Source of the DNA: Qipengyuania polymorpha
GTDB taxonomy: Bacteria > Pseudomonadota > Alphaproteobacteria > Sphingomonadales > Sphingomonadaceae
DNA length: 64,000 bases
Assembly (NCBI RefSeq): GCF_019711435.1
Contig: NZ_JAIGNK010000001.1
Span: 806,001 to 870,000, forward strand
Direction of reading: 5' to 3'
Under the pieces are notes generated by a model. The model had not been told where the DNA came from and searched no databases. It was given only the letters and a program-made list of their open reading frames with translations. Within the stretch, counting starts at the first letter, position 1, and every line of letters starts with the position of its first letter. A program made the translations under genes and the position numbers. Positions 25,271 through 34,040 of this stretch are shown piece after piece.

Positions 25271-27457
25271 CTAGCGTTTCTCCGGTGGCTTCCACCACCC
25301 GTGCTGCCCCTGTCGTGAGGCGACGGTGTCCGTCCGCTCTTGCGCTAGGTACAACGCTGTCCCGCCCTTCTCGGCAATGAAGCGCCCGTCGGCCTTGAGC
25401 CATCTCGGCTTGCAACTGCGCGGAAGCCAGCGGTCGGCGATGACGATATCCGCCTTCTCACATGCCGAGGCCAGCGCGCGTTCGTCGATACGCTGGCGGG
25501 TTCGCGCTATGAGCAAGTGCCAGGTCCGTCCTTCACGGTTAATGGGAAGGCTGCAGAAGTCGTCGCTGCATCGTGCGCCCGGCCAGCGGGTCATCGAAAG
25601 CGGAGCGGCCTTCGTCCCCGCCAGTTCTCCGATGTTCGCCTGGGCATAGGAACCGTGGCTATCTCGCAGCACGAAGAGCTGGCCATGTTCTCCGACCAAT
25701 CCGACGTCCCGGCCGTCGCGTGTAACAAGGATGTCAGGTGCGCTCGCCGACACGAGCATGAAGGCGCCGGCCAATGCGGGCAAGAAGCCAAGCAATCTCG
25801 CCTTGCCCCTCCACAGTGCAAGCCAAAGCCCGCCAGCAACGAACACCAGGACCGTCGCCAGGCCGATGTGCGGGACAAGCTTCACCGCACCCGGCTGCGC
25901 AGCTGTCGTGTGGGCGATCGCCAACAGAAGGTCCAGCGACTGACCTGCCAGCCACCAGAACGGTGCCCCCAGCCCCACGATGTCGAACAACAGCGCGACG
26001 GCGATGAGCGGCATGGAAATGAAGGTCACCAGCGGGATGGCGATGACGTTGGCGAAGGCGCCGTAAAGCCCGGCGCGGTGGAAGTGGAACAGCACGATGG
26101 GTGTCAGGGCTATCTCGATGACGAGCCCGGTCACGAAGAGCATCAGCACCCGCCGCGCAAACCAGCGGACCTTGCTCTCTTCGCGCGGCGCGAGGAAGTC
26201 GCGAACCCGTTTGGCGTTATGCAGCGCCACGATAGCCATGACGGCGGCAAAGCTCATCTGGAAGCTCGGGCCGACCAACGATTCCGGCCACAGGAAAAGG
26301 ACGACTGCCGCTGCCACCGCCACCATCCGCATGGAGAGCGGTTCTCGCCCCAGCGCCAGCGCAATGAGCACAAGCACCGCTCCCACGCAGCTTCGCACCG
26401 TCGGCACCTGCGCGCCCGTCAGGAGTGTATAGCCGATGCCTGCTCCTGCCGCGATGGCCGCGGCAAGGAGCGGCAGACGCACCCGCAAGGTCAGCCACGG
26501 CCACAGCGCGAGTATCTTCACGGCGAGAAAATAAGCCGCTGCAATCACGGCACTCACATGCAACCCGCTGATGGAGAGGAGGTGGGTGAGCCCCGCATCG
26601 CGCATCGCGACCTCGTCTGCCTCGCTGATAGCGCCGCGGTCACCGCTCGCAAAGGCCGCTGCGATGCTCCCCGCCCCTCCGCCAAGGTTTTCCTGCACAT
26701 GGCCCGACAGCCAGCGCTGGACGTGGGCAATTCGCCCTTCCCCGCCGGTTGCCTGCTCCAGCACCTCGACCTCGCCGACCAGCGAGCCGGTGGCTGCATA
26801 ACCGTCGAACCACGCCCGCCGTGCGAAATCATACGCTCCCGGCAGGAGGGGCGGCGATGGCGGCATGAGCCGCGCACGCAGTCGGACCCGCGCACCTTCG
26901 CGCAATTCGGCAAAATCCTTCTCGAGCGGAACGTTGACGCGCACTTTCATTGCACGTCCAGCCTCGGCATCCCGGCTCGCGAGGACCAGGCGCACCCTGC
27001 CCTCGGCCGGTTGCTCTTCCCGCTCGAGTATCCGCGCGTCGAGTTGCATGAGCGCTGGTCGGTCCAGAGGCTCGGCTCCGACCATCTCCGACCGCGCCCA
27101 CACTATTGCCATTCCGGCCGCAAACGCCAAACCTAGTGCCGTCACCGCCAGCCTCAGATGCGCCCGCTCGTCCTCGCCCTTCCATAAGGCCTGGACAGCC
27201 AAAGTGAGCAATACGGCCAGTCCCGCCGCGCCCAGCCACTGCCATGGCTCGCCGAGTACGAACCAGCTGCCTATTCCGCTCGCGAAGGCGACGACCAGCC
27301 ACGGCCCCTGGTCGAAACCCGAGGCGGCGAGAAATCCCTCGATTGCGCCAGCGAATCTGGACATTGCGCCGCGCATGCGCCAAGGGCGCTGCACTGCAGC
27401 ATCGGCGGTATCATCCGCATCGCCGAACGGAACCAGCGGCGTCCCCTGCGTCGCCAT
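25271..27457 (-). CDS. comEC: ComEC/Rec2 family DNA-uptake channel protein
   Basis: 728 residues from the ATG at 27457; a further in-frame start lies within the gltX leader. Order: two or three N-terminal helices (about 40-110), a DUF4131 OB-like region (150-240), then the Competence core from about 270 with [21 protein letters not shown] and about nine helices to about 545. The C-terminal 160 residues (from [13 protein letters not shown]) occupy the place of the metallo-beta-lactamase domain but lack a HxHxDH motif. ComEC forms the inner-membrane pore for incoming single-stranded DNA in natural competence. Stands alone, divergent from gltX. Confidence 0.85.
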   Translation of the reverse strand: MATQGTPLVPFGDADDTADAAVQRPWRMRGAMSRFAGAIEGFLAASGFDQGPWLVVAFASGIGSWFVLGEPWQWLGAAGLAVLLTLAVQALWKGEDERAHLRLAVTALGLAFAAGMAIVWARSEMVGAEPLDRPALMQLDARILEREEQPAEGRVRLVLASRDAEAGRAMKVRVNVPLEKDFAELREGARVRLRARLMPPSPPLLPGAYDFARRAWFDGYAATGSLVGEVEVLEQATGGEGRIAHVQRWLSGHVQENLGGGAGSIAAAFASGDRGAISEADEVAMRDAGLTHLLSISGLHVSAVIAAAYFLAVKILALWPWLTLRVRLPLLAAAIAAGAGIGYTLLTGAQVPTVRSCVGAVLVLIALALGREPLSMRMVAVAAAVVLFLWPESLVGPSFQMSFAAVMAIVALHNAKRVRDFLAPREESKVRWFARRVLMLFVTGLVIEIALTPIVLFHFHRAGLYGAFANVIAIPLVTFISMPLIAVALLFDIVGLGAPFWWLAGQSLDLLLAIAHTTAAQPGAVKLVPHIGLATVLVFVAGGLWLALWRGKARLLGFLPALAGAFMLVSASAPDILVTRDGRDVGLVGEHGQLFVLRDSHGSYAQANIGELAGTKAAPLSMTRWPGARCSDDFCSLPINREGRTWHLLIARTRQRIDERALASACEKADIVIADRWLPRSCKPRWLKADGRFIAEKGGTALYLAQERTDTVASRQGQHGWWKPPEKR

Positions 27458-27485
27458 GCAAATACCTGAAAGGAAAGAGCAAGGA

Positions 27486-28910
27486 ATGGCAAGCGAAACC
27501 GGCAATCAGGTCGTCACGCGGTTCGCCCCCTCGCCCACCGGCTTCCTTCACATCGGCGGCGCGCGCACTGCGCTGTTCAACTGGCTCTACGCCCGGCACC
27601 ATGGTGGCCGCGCGCTCCTGCGGATCGAGGATACCGACCGCAAGCGCAGCACGCAGGACGCCATCGACAAGATTATCGAAGGCTTGGACTGGCTCGGCCT
27701 CGATTTCGACGAGCCGCCCGTGTTCCAGTCCGACCGGGCCGAGCGCCACGCCGAAGTCGCGCACGCCCTGCTCGAGGCGGGCCATGCCTACAAGTGCTAC
27801 GCCACGCCAGAGGAATTGGAAGAAATGCGCGCCCAGCAGCGCGCCAACAAGCAGCCCATGCGCTACGACCGGCGCTGGCGCGACCGTGACGCAAGCGAAG
27901 CCCCCGCAGGCGCGCCCTATGTCATCCGCCTCAAGGTCCCTACCGAAGGCGAGACCGTGATCAATGACGAGGTCCAGGGCAAGGTCACGGTGAAGAACGC
28001 CGAGATCGACGATTACGTCCTGCTGCGCGCCGACGGCACACCGACCTACATGCTCGCCGTGGTGGTCGACGACCACGACATGGGCGTCACCCACATCATC
28101 CGCGGCGACGACCATCTCAACAACGCCTTCCGCCAGCTCCCCATCATCCGTGCGATGAATGCCATTGAGGGTGGCTGGCCCGACCCGGTTTATGCGCACG
28201 TCCCGCTCATCCACGGCGCGGACGGCGCAAAGCTGTCCAAGCGTCACGGCGCAGTCGGCGTCGAAGCCTATCGCGACGAGGAAGGTGTGCTCCCAGAAGC
28301 GCTGTTCAATTACCTCCTTCGCTTGGGATGGGGGCATGGCGACCGCGAGGAAATTACCAAGGCCGAGGCCATTGAACTGTTCGACCTCGATGGTGTGGGC
28401 AAGAGCCCTTCGCGTTTCGACATCAAGAAGCTGCAGAACCTCAACGGCCACTACATCCGCGAAGCCGATGATGCGCGGCTTGCAACACTGGTGGCGGAGA
28501 AACTCGGCGAAAAGGCAGAGCTCAAACTGCTCACCGAAGCCATGCCGGTACTGAAACCTCGCGCCAAGAGTGTCGACGAACTGGCTGAAGGCGCTGCCTT
28601 TTTGTTCAAGCAGCGTCCGCTCGAACTGACCGAGAAGGCTGCCGGCCTGCTCGACGATGAAGCACGGGCGCGCCTGGGCGAACTGTCGGCCCGTCTGGCC
28701 AAGGAAAATCACTGGACATTGGAGGCTCTCGAAGCCACTACGAAATCGTATGCTGAGGAGCTCGAACTGGGTCTCGGCAAGCTGGCGCAACCCTTGCGGG
28801 CGGCGCTGACGGGCACCACCACTTCGCCCGGAATTTTCGATGTACTGGTCCTGCTGGGCAAGGAAGAGTCGCTCGCGCGTATCGACGCGCAGGCATCTGG
28901 CGCAGAGTAA
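27486..28910 (+). CDS. gltX: Glutamyl-tRNA synthetase
   Basis: 474 residues from the ATG at 27486 (AAGGA just ahead). Class I motifs: [22 protein letters not shown] (HIGH, His22) and KLSKRHG (KMSKS equivalent). The C-terminal helical anticodon domain is complete. No zinc-binding Cys cluster is seen in the middle. It charges tRNA-Glu; in alphaproteobacteria one of two paralogs often also charges tRNA-Gln for amidation, and this cannot be told here. Confidence 0.96.
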   Translation: MASETGNQVVTRFAPSPTGFLHIGGARTALFNWLYARHHGGRALLRIEDTDRKRSTQDAIDKIIEGLDWLGLDFDEPPVFQSDRAERHAEVAHALLEAGHAYKCYATPEELEEMRAQQRANKQPMRYDRRWRDRDASEAPAGAPYVIRLKVPTEGETVINDEVQGKVTVKNAEIDDYVLLRADGTPTYMLAVVVDDHDMGVTHIIRGDDHLNNAFRQLPIIRAMNAIEGGWPDPVYAHVPLIHGADGAKLSKRHGAVGVEAYRDEEGVLPEALFNYLLRLGWGHGDREEITKAEAIELFDLDGVGKSPSRFDIKKLQNLNGHYIREADDARLATLVAEKLGEKAELKLLTEAMPVLKPRAKSVDELAEGAAFLFKQRPLELTEKAAGLLDDEARARLGELSARLAKENHWTLEALEATTKSYAEELELGLGKLAQPLRAALTGTTTSPGIFDVLVLLGKEESLARIDAQASGAE

Positions 28911-28951
28911 TCTGGCCCGCAGACCGAATGGAATGAACTGAGGAGATACGC

Positions 28952-30238
28952 GTGGCCGACAAGCAGGCAACTCTCAATATCGGCGGACAGACGCAGGACT
29001 TCCCCGTCCTCGAAGGCAGCGTCGGACCCGACGTGGTCGATATCCGCAAACTTTACGGCACCACCGGCAAGTTCACCTACGACCCCGGCTACAAGTCGAC
29101 CGCCAGTTGCGAAAGCGCGCTCACCTATATCGACGGTGAAGAAGGCGTCCTGCTGCACCGCGGTTATCCCATCGGCCAGCTGGCAGAGCACTCCAGCTTC
29201 ATGGAAGTCGCCTACCTGCTGCTGAACGGCGAACTGCCGAACCAGGCCGAACTCGATGATTTCGACAACACCATCACGCGCCACACCATGGTGCATGACC
29301 AGCTGCGCCAGTTCTACCAAGGCTTCCGCCGCGACGCGCACCCGATGGCCATCATGTGCGGCGTGGTCGGCGCACTGTCGGCGTTCTACCACGACAGCAC
29401 CGACATCTCGGACCCCGAGCAGCGCAAGATCGCCAGCCATCGTCTCATCGCCAAGATGCCGACGATTGCCGCAATGGCGTACAAATATGCTGTCGGCCAG
29501 CCCTTCATGCAGCCGAAGAACGACCTCAGCTACACGGGCAACTTCCTGCGCATGACCTTCGGGGTTCCGGCAGAGGAATATGAAGTGCACCCGGCCATCG
29601 AAAAGGCGATGGACCGCATCTTCATCCTCCATGCCGACCACGAGCAGAATGCTTCGACCTCGACCGTGCGTCTTGCCGGTTCCTCGGGCGCGAACCCGTT
29701 TGCCTGCATCGCGGCCGGCATCGCCTGCCTCTGGGGCCCGGCGCATGGCGGTGCCAACGAGGCGGCGCTCAACATGCTGCAGGAAATCGGTTCGCCCGAT
29801 CGCATCCCGCACTATATCGAGCGCGCCAAGGACAAGAACGACCCGTTCCGCCTGATGGGCTTCGGTCACCGCGTCTACAAGAACTACGACCCGCGCGCGA
29901 CCGTGATGCAGCAGACGCTGCGCGAAGTCTTCGAAGCATTGAATGTCAGCGATCCGGTCTTCGAGACCGCGCTCCAGCTGGAAGAAATCGCGCTCAACGA
30001 CGATTACTTCAAGGAAAAGAAGCTCTTCCCGAACGTGGACTTCTATTCGGGCATCATCCTGAACTCGATCGGCTTCCCGACCACCATGTTCACCGCGCTC
30101 TTCGCGCTGGCCCGCACCGTGGGCTGGGTGGCTCAGTGGAACGAGATGATTTCGGACCCCGCACAGGTCATCGGCCGTCCGCGCCAGCTCTACACCGGCC
30201 CGACCGAGCGCGATTACGTGCCCATCGGCCAGCGCTGA
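28952..30238 (+). CDS. gltA: Citrate synthase
   Basis: 428 residues from a GTG at 28952 with GAGGAG ahead. Hexameric type II length and motifs: [54 protein letters not shown] (first active His), [15 protein letters not shown] (second His) and FYSGIIL (Asp is in the preceding NVDFYSG). It joins acetyl-CoA and oxaloacetate at the entry to the TCA cycle. Followed by a clear terminator. Confidence 0.97.
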   Translation: MADKQATLNIGGQTQDFPVLEGSVGPDVVDIRKLYGTTGKFTYDPGYKSTASCESALTYIDGEEGVLLHRGYPIGQLAEHSSFMEVAYLLLNGELPNQAELDDFDNTITRHTMVHDQLRQFYQGFRRDAHPMAIMCGVVGALSAFYHDSTDISDPEQRKIASHRLIAKMPTIAAMAYKYAVGQPFMQPKNDLSYTGNFLRMTFGVPAEEYEVHPAIEKAMDRIFILHADHEQNASTSTVRLAGSSGANPFACIAAGIACLWGPAHGGANEAALNMLQEIGSPDRIPHYIERAKDKNDPFRLMGFGHRVYKNYDPRATVMQQTLREVFEALNVSDPVFETALQLEEIALNDDYFKEKKLFPNVDFYSGIILNSIGFPTTMFTALFALARTVGWVAQWNEMISDPAQVIGRPRQLYTGPTERDYVPIGQR

Positions 30239-30261
30239 TAGTCACTGGAATTTACGGAAGA

Positions 30262-30285
30262 GGGGCGCTTCGGCGTCCCTTTTTC
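30262..30285 (+). terminator. gltA terminator
   Basis: GGGGCGC (30262-30268), TTCG tetraloop, GCGTCCC (30273-30279) and a T-run. A UUCG-capped 7-bp stem 23 bases after the gltA stop; the convergent kinase-like gene ends 8 bases further on. Confidence 0.88.
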
Positions 30286-30292
30286 TTTGCTC

Positions 30293-31663
30293 TCAACCCT
30301 CGTCGTCGGCGGCGGGCACGGAGAGCGTGAAGCGAGCACCCTGTCCGGGCGCGCTTTCTACCGTGAGATCGCCATCCATCGCGCGGGCAATCCGGCGCGA
30401 GATGTAGAGGCCGAGGCCCGAGCCGCCGTCCTCGCCGCGCCCAAGCCGCTCGAATTTCTCGAACACTTTCTTTTGCTGTTCTTCGTCGAGTCCGTGCCCC
30501 TGGTCGGCCACCGTCACCATGGCGCGCTGCCCGATGGCGTCGAGCCGCACCCATACGCGGCTGTTCTCGGGCGAATAGCGGATGGCGTTGCCAATGAGAT
30601 TGAGCAGGACCTGCAGGACGCGGCGGAATTCGGCGATGGCCATCTGGACCTCGCCTTCTGCAGGCGCGTCGAGCGTGATCCCGCGTTCCTTCGCCTTCAC
30701 GCCGAGGATGCCGCAAGCGCGCCTCGCGACGTCCGCGAGGTCGATGCGGTCCGGCGCGGTCGAGAAACCCTCTGCCTCGACCACTTCGAGGTCTGACAAA
30801 TCATCGATGAGTGCCAGCAGGTGCTGTCCCGCACTCGCGATATCGGCCGCGTAATCGCTGTATTCGTCGCGCAAGGGACCGGCCAGCTTGGTCCGGATGG
30901 TCTCGGCATTGGCGATGATGCGATTTACCGGTTGGCGCAGGATCGGCGTCAGGTCGCGGCCCAGTGAAGGCGTGTCGCCCTTCCCGCCCGCCGGAGTTGC
31001 ACCCAAGGGTCGTTTCGCACCGAGGTGGAGGACGAAGCCGGCGCTCCCCGGTTCGGGTTGACCCAGCGGCTCGAGGAAGGCGGTCCATTCGCGGTCGGAC
31101 CCGGGGATGCGGCAGGCGGTACCGTCGAGCAATTGCCAATGGACAGGCTGCTCGTGCGCATTGCCCGGCAGCACGACGAAATCGGTCCATGGCCGACCGA
31201 CGCCTGCACCGGCGGTCTTGGCGAACTCGACGAGGTCCGGCGCGTCGGTTTCGATTGAGAGGATGCGCTGCGAGGGGTCGAGGCGCGCAGTGCACTCGGC
31301 GAGATGGCGGTTGATTTCGGAGCGCCGCTGGCTGGCCTGAGACTCGCTCTCGCGCGGGATAGAATCGACCTGCCAACTCGAAATCGCGATATCGCAGCCG
31401 CCATCCTTGCCATCATCGGGCGCGATTTCGACCCAGGCGGTGATGCGCTCGGCCCCATCGACAGCTTCGAAGCGGCGGGACAGGCGAAACCCGTATTCAC
31501 GCGCTTTCGTCACCAACAGGAGCAGCTCCGGGATGGCCAGCGTATTGCCTACCTCTCCGCCACACGCCCGGTTGAGTTCGGCCAGGCGACCATCGGCCGC
31601 TACCAGGCGGTCCTCGGCATCGGTCTTTCCGCTGGCGATATATTGCGTGCCCACATTGGCCAT
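30293..31663 (-). CDS. Histidine-kinase-like protein lacking the phosphoacceptor His
   Basis: 456 residues, no membrane helix. Residues 1-220 look like two weak PAS-type sensory domains. The dimerisation helix reads DLTPILRQPVNRIIANAE around 235-252; aligned with the usual SHELRTPLN box, the His position is Pro240. The ATPase domain is intact: N box LLNLIGNAIRYSP, DQGHGLD, VFEKFERL and GSGLGLYISRRI. It can thus probably bind ATP but not autophosphorylate on the normal residue, as in DivL-type pseudokinases. It is the last of a three-gene minus-strand cluster and starts 2 bases after the previous stop. Confidence 0.8.
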   Translation of the reverse strand: MANVGTQYIASGKTDAEDRLVAADGRLAELNRACGGEVGNTLAIPELLLLVTKAREYGFRLSRRFEAVDGAERITAWVEIAPDDGKDGGCDIAISSWQVDSIPRESESQASQRRSEINRHLAECTARLDPSQRILSIETDAPDLVEFAKTAGAGVGRPWTDFVVLPGNAHEQPVHWQLLDGTACRIPGSDREWTAFLEPLGQPEPGSAGFVLHLGAKRPLGATPAGGKGDTPSLGRDLTPILRQPVNRIIANAETIRTKLAGPLRDEYSDYAADIASAGQHLLALIDDLSDLEVVEAEGFSTAPDRIDLADVARRACGILGVKAKERGITLDAPAEGEVQMAIAEFRRVLQVLLNLIGNAIRYSPENSRVWVRLDAIGQRAMVTVADQGHGLDEEQQKKVFEKFERLGRGEDGGSGLGLYISRRIARAMDGDLTVESAPGQGARFTLSVPAADDEG

Positions 31664-31665
31664 GA

Positions 31666-32625
31666 TCAGCGCCCGATCCTGTGCGCGGCATCGAGCAACA
31701 TGCCGCGCGCCTTGTGCTCGTCGATTTCTTCGAGTCCGGCGACAGGGGCGGCGCCAGGGTGGATACGAAGCAGGATCTCGTCGATGCGGCGCGCCTCCAG
31801 CCCGGCGGCACGCAGGCCCAGCGCCAGCCTTACCGTCTGGCGTGCATGGCTCGAGAGGACGGCCATCTCGCGGTCCTGGCCGGAGCGCGCCGCAAGAGCC
31901 GTGAAGAACAGGCCAGCGCCTGCTTCCTCAAGCACGAGCGCCGAAGCCCCTTCCGGTCCTCCGACGAGGCGTGCGAAGAGCGAAAGCCTACCATTGCTCT
32001 CGTCATAGGACTGGCGAAGTTTCGTTTCAGCCCGCTGGACGGCATCGCTGCGGGTCTCGCCGCAATAGCGCCGCCAGGCCAGGAGCATCTGGTGGAGCAG
32101 GTCTCCGGGAAGCTCGCCCAAGGGCAGTTCCATTCTCCGCTGTGCCTGCGCAAAGCGTGCCTGTGCTGCCAGAGCGGCCATGGCGGTCCCCGAGGTCGAC
32201 GAGTCCGAAGATGCCACCAATCTCTGCATCAGCGGCGAGAGGACCGGATCGAGCCCTATTTGCGATTCGAGCCGCTCGGTCAGTTGCCATTCGATGGCCA
32301 GCGCGTGGCAATGCGACAGCAGCGCGCGCGAGGCCTGGAAGTGCTCGGCCAGGGGTTCGCCGTGCCGTTCGGCAAAGGCGTCGCGCCCCTTCTGTCCGGT
32401 TGCTTCGGCCTGCGTGCGCAAGACCTGCCGTGCAAGGTCGGCGAGCATACCGCGCACCCGCGCGACGATCTCGTCGCTGAACAGCGAGTGGTCAGGCGCG
32501 GACAACAAATGCGCAAGGATAGGCTCGATGCCTGCGAGCATGGCATCGCCCTGCAACAAGGCATGACGCAAATCGCCCCCTGCAGGCTTGTCGAGTTCAT
32601 CCATGGCAAATGGCCGGTCCATCAT
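31666..32625 (-). CDS. Hypothetical helical protein, partner of kinase-like gene
   Basis: 319 residues (an internal ATG at 32604 is also possible). Almost entirely alpha-helical and soluble, rich in Ala/Leu/Arg/Glu, with no signal peptide, membrane segment or cofactor motif that I recognise. Its stop is 2 bases from the start of the His-less kinase gene, so the two are surely co-expressed and perhaps bind each other. It resembles the helical DUF2336-type alphaproteobacterial proteins in composition only, so I leave the function open. Confidence 0.65.
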   Translation of the reverse strand: MMDRPFAMDELDKPAGGDLRHALLQGDAMLAGIEPILAHLLSAPDHSLFSDEIVARVRGMLADLARQVLRTQAEATGQKGRDAFAERHGEPLAEHFQASRALLSHCHALAIEWQLTERLESQIGLDPVLSPLMQRLVASSDSSTSGTAMAALAAQARFAQAQRRMELPLGELPGDLLHQMLLAWRRYCGETRSDAVQRAETKLRQSYDESNGRLSLFARLVGGPEGASALVLEEAGAGLFFTALAARSGQDREMAVLSSHARQTVRLALGLRAAGLEARRIDEILLRIHPGAAPVAGLEEIDEHKARGMLLDAAHRIGR

Positions 32626-32657
32626 GCCCGCATAGGGCCCATGTGGTTAATTCGTCG

Positions 32658-33836
32658 TTAGCCGTCACGAAACCGCTCGAAAAAGCGCGTTGCGAGTACG
32701 AGAAGCGCGATCGCGGCGGCCATCTCGAGCGAATAGCCGAAGAAGGCTGCCGGCGTAAGCAGGAAGCCCAGCAGGATGCGGTCCATGTAGGTTGCGCGCC
32801 AAGGCTTGCTTGCATGGCGCGCTCCGAGATGCAGCAGGCCGAACAGGACCAGCGGAACGAAGGGACCGAGGAAGCCCAATTCTGCCGGTGCGGCAATGAG
32901 GAGCAGGACCACGAAAATCGGATCGATGGCATAGTCCAGGACCCGCAAAAGCGGGTTTTCCTTCGCATTCGGCCTCCCTAGGCGTGATACGCGCTCCACC
33001 ACACCTGCCATGTGCGCAAAAAGCGCGGTCAGTGTCGTGAGCCCCAGCCCAAAGGTCGTGTAACCGAAAACACCCGCACCGAGCGCGCCAATCGCCGACA
33101 ATCCTGCAAGGATGGCAGGCAGGGATTCACCTGCCTTGCCAAGCAGGTCGCGCGCAAGCCTCGCACCTGCCCGCTCGGCCACGGCGAGGCCGGGCGCACG
33201 GAAGGCTATCTGGCGGCGCTGCGCGGCGATCCATTCCTTCTCCCGCAAATCCAGCGTCTCGCGGTCGGGGTCGAGATGCCATTTCCCCTCCGTCAAAAAG
33301 TCCCGCTCGACACGCGTCACGCCAGTCCCCGACTGGAGCGCAATCCGCATGAGCGCGGAGGGGACATCGACATCCTGCGGCAGGTCCGACAGACGTTCTA
33401 CGGTTACACCCGGCAGGAGCATCACGCCCGCCCACGCCAGTTCGAGGTCAAGCCGCTCGTAACCCAGCGGAACGGCAAGGTCGGCGGGAAGCGCCAGCAC
33501 GGTCTTGCGCTCGAGGATGGACTTCACCGCATCGTCATCGGGCAGAACGCCCGGAGCGAAGACGAGCAATTCGTCGTCCGCGGTCACCATCCCCGAAAGC
33601 CTGTCAGGGCGGCGGATAGCGCGGAACTTTAGCCCAGCGCGTTCGGCCCTGTGCTGGAGCTGTACGACTTCGCTTTCGACGGCATCGACGAGACAGGCTA
33701 CGCGCTCCACCCCTAACTTGATCGCGAGATCCAGCTGCCGTTCGACAATCATCGCACCGGCGAAATTCGCGAACGCCGGACGCACGCGTCCCGGGGTCGG
33801 ATTCCTGTCGAGAGTGGACAGCAAGGCGATGCGCAT
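32658..33836 (-). CDS. Membrane protein with nucleotidyltransferase-like N-terminus
   Basis: 392 residues from the ATG at 33836. Residues 1-230 are an alpha/beta soluble domain that begins MRIALLSTLDRNPTPGRVRPA and resembles a sugar-nucleotide transferase layout, but without the GxGxR loop. Residues 255-390 hold about four or five membrane helices. The segment NPLLRVLDYAIDPIFVV keeps a DxxxD reminiscent of CDP-alcohol phosphatidyltransferases, but the preceding Gly and DGxxAR are missing. So it may descend from a cytidylyltransferase/CDP-alcohol-transferase fusion. Function not assigned. First gene of the cluster with the kinase-like protein. Confidence 0.6.
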   Translation of the reverse strand: MRIALLSTLDRNPTPGRVRPAFANFAGAMIVERQLDLAIKLGVERVACLVDAVESEVVQLQHRAERAGLKFRAIRRPDRLSGMVTADDELLVFAPGVLPDDDAVKSILERKTVLALPADLAVPLGYERLDLELAWAGVMLLPGVTVERLSDLPQDVDVPSALMRIALQSGTGVTRVERDFLTEGKWHLDPDRETLDLREKEWIAAQRRQIAFRAPGLAVAERAGARLARDLLGKAGESLPAILAGLSAIGALGAGVFGYTTFGLGLTTLTALFAHMAGVVERVSRLGRPNAKENPLLRVLDYAIDPIFVVLLLIAAPAELGFLGPFVPLVLFGLLHLGARHASKPWRATYMDRILLGFLLTPAAFFGYSLEMAAAIALLVLATRFFERFRDG

Positions 33837-34040
33837 GCTGGCTCCTGTGGTTGCGATGCGGAGATGGTTTAGGAGCCGGCCCGCTACCCTGCCAAGCGCG
33901 CCGGTGCAAATGCCCACGGGAAATCTTTGCGAAGCTTATCCTTAACTGGCGAGGTCCAATCCAACTCCACTCCCATGCAACCTGCAGGTTTCAAAGGTTA
34001 ACAAGGGTTTCTGGCACTCGCGAATGTGGTATGAGAGACC

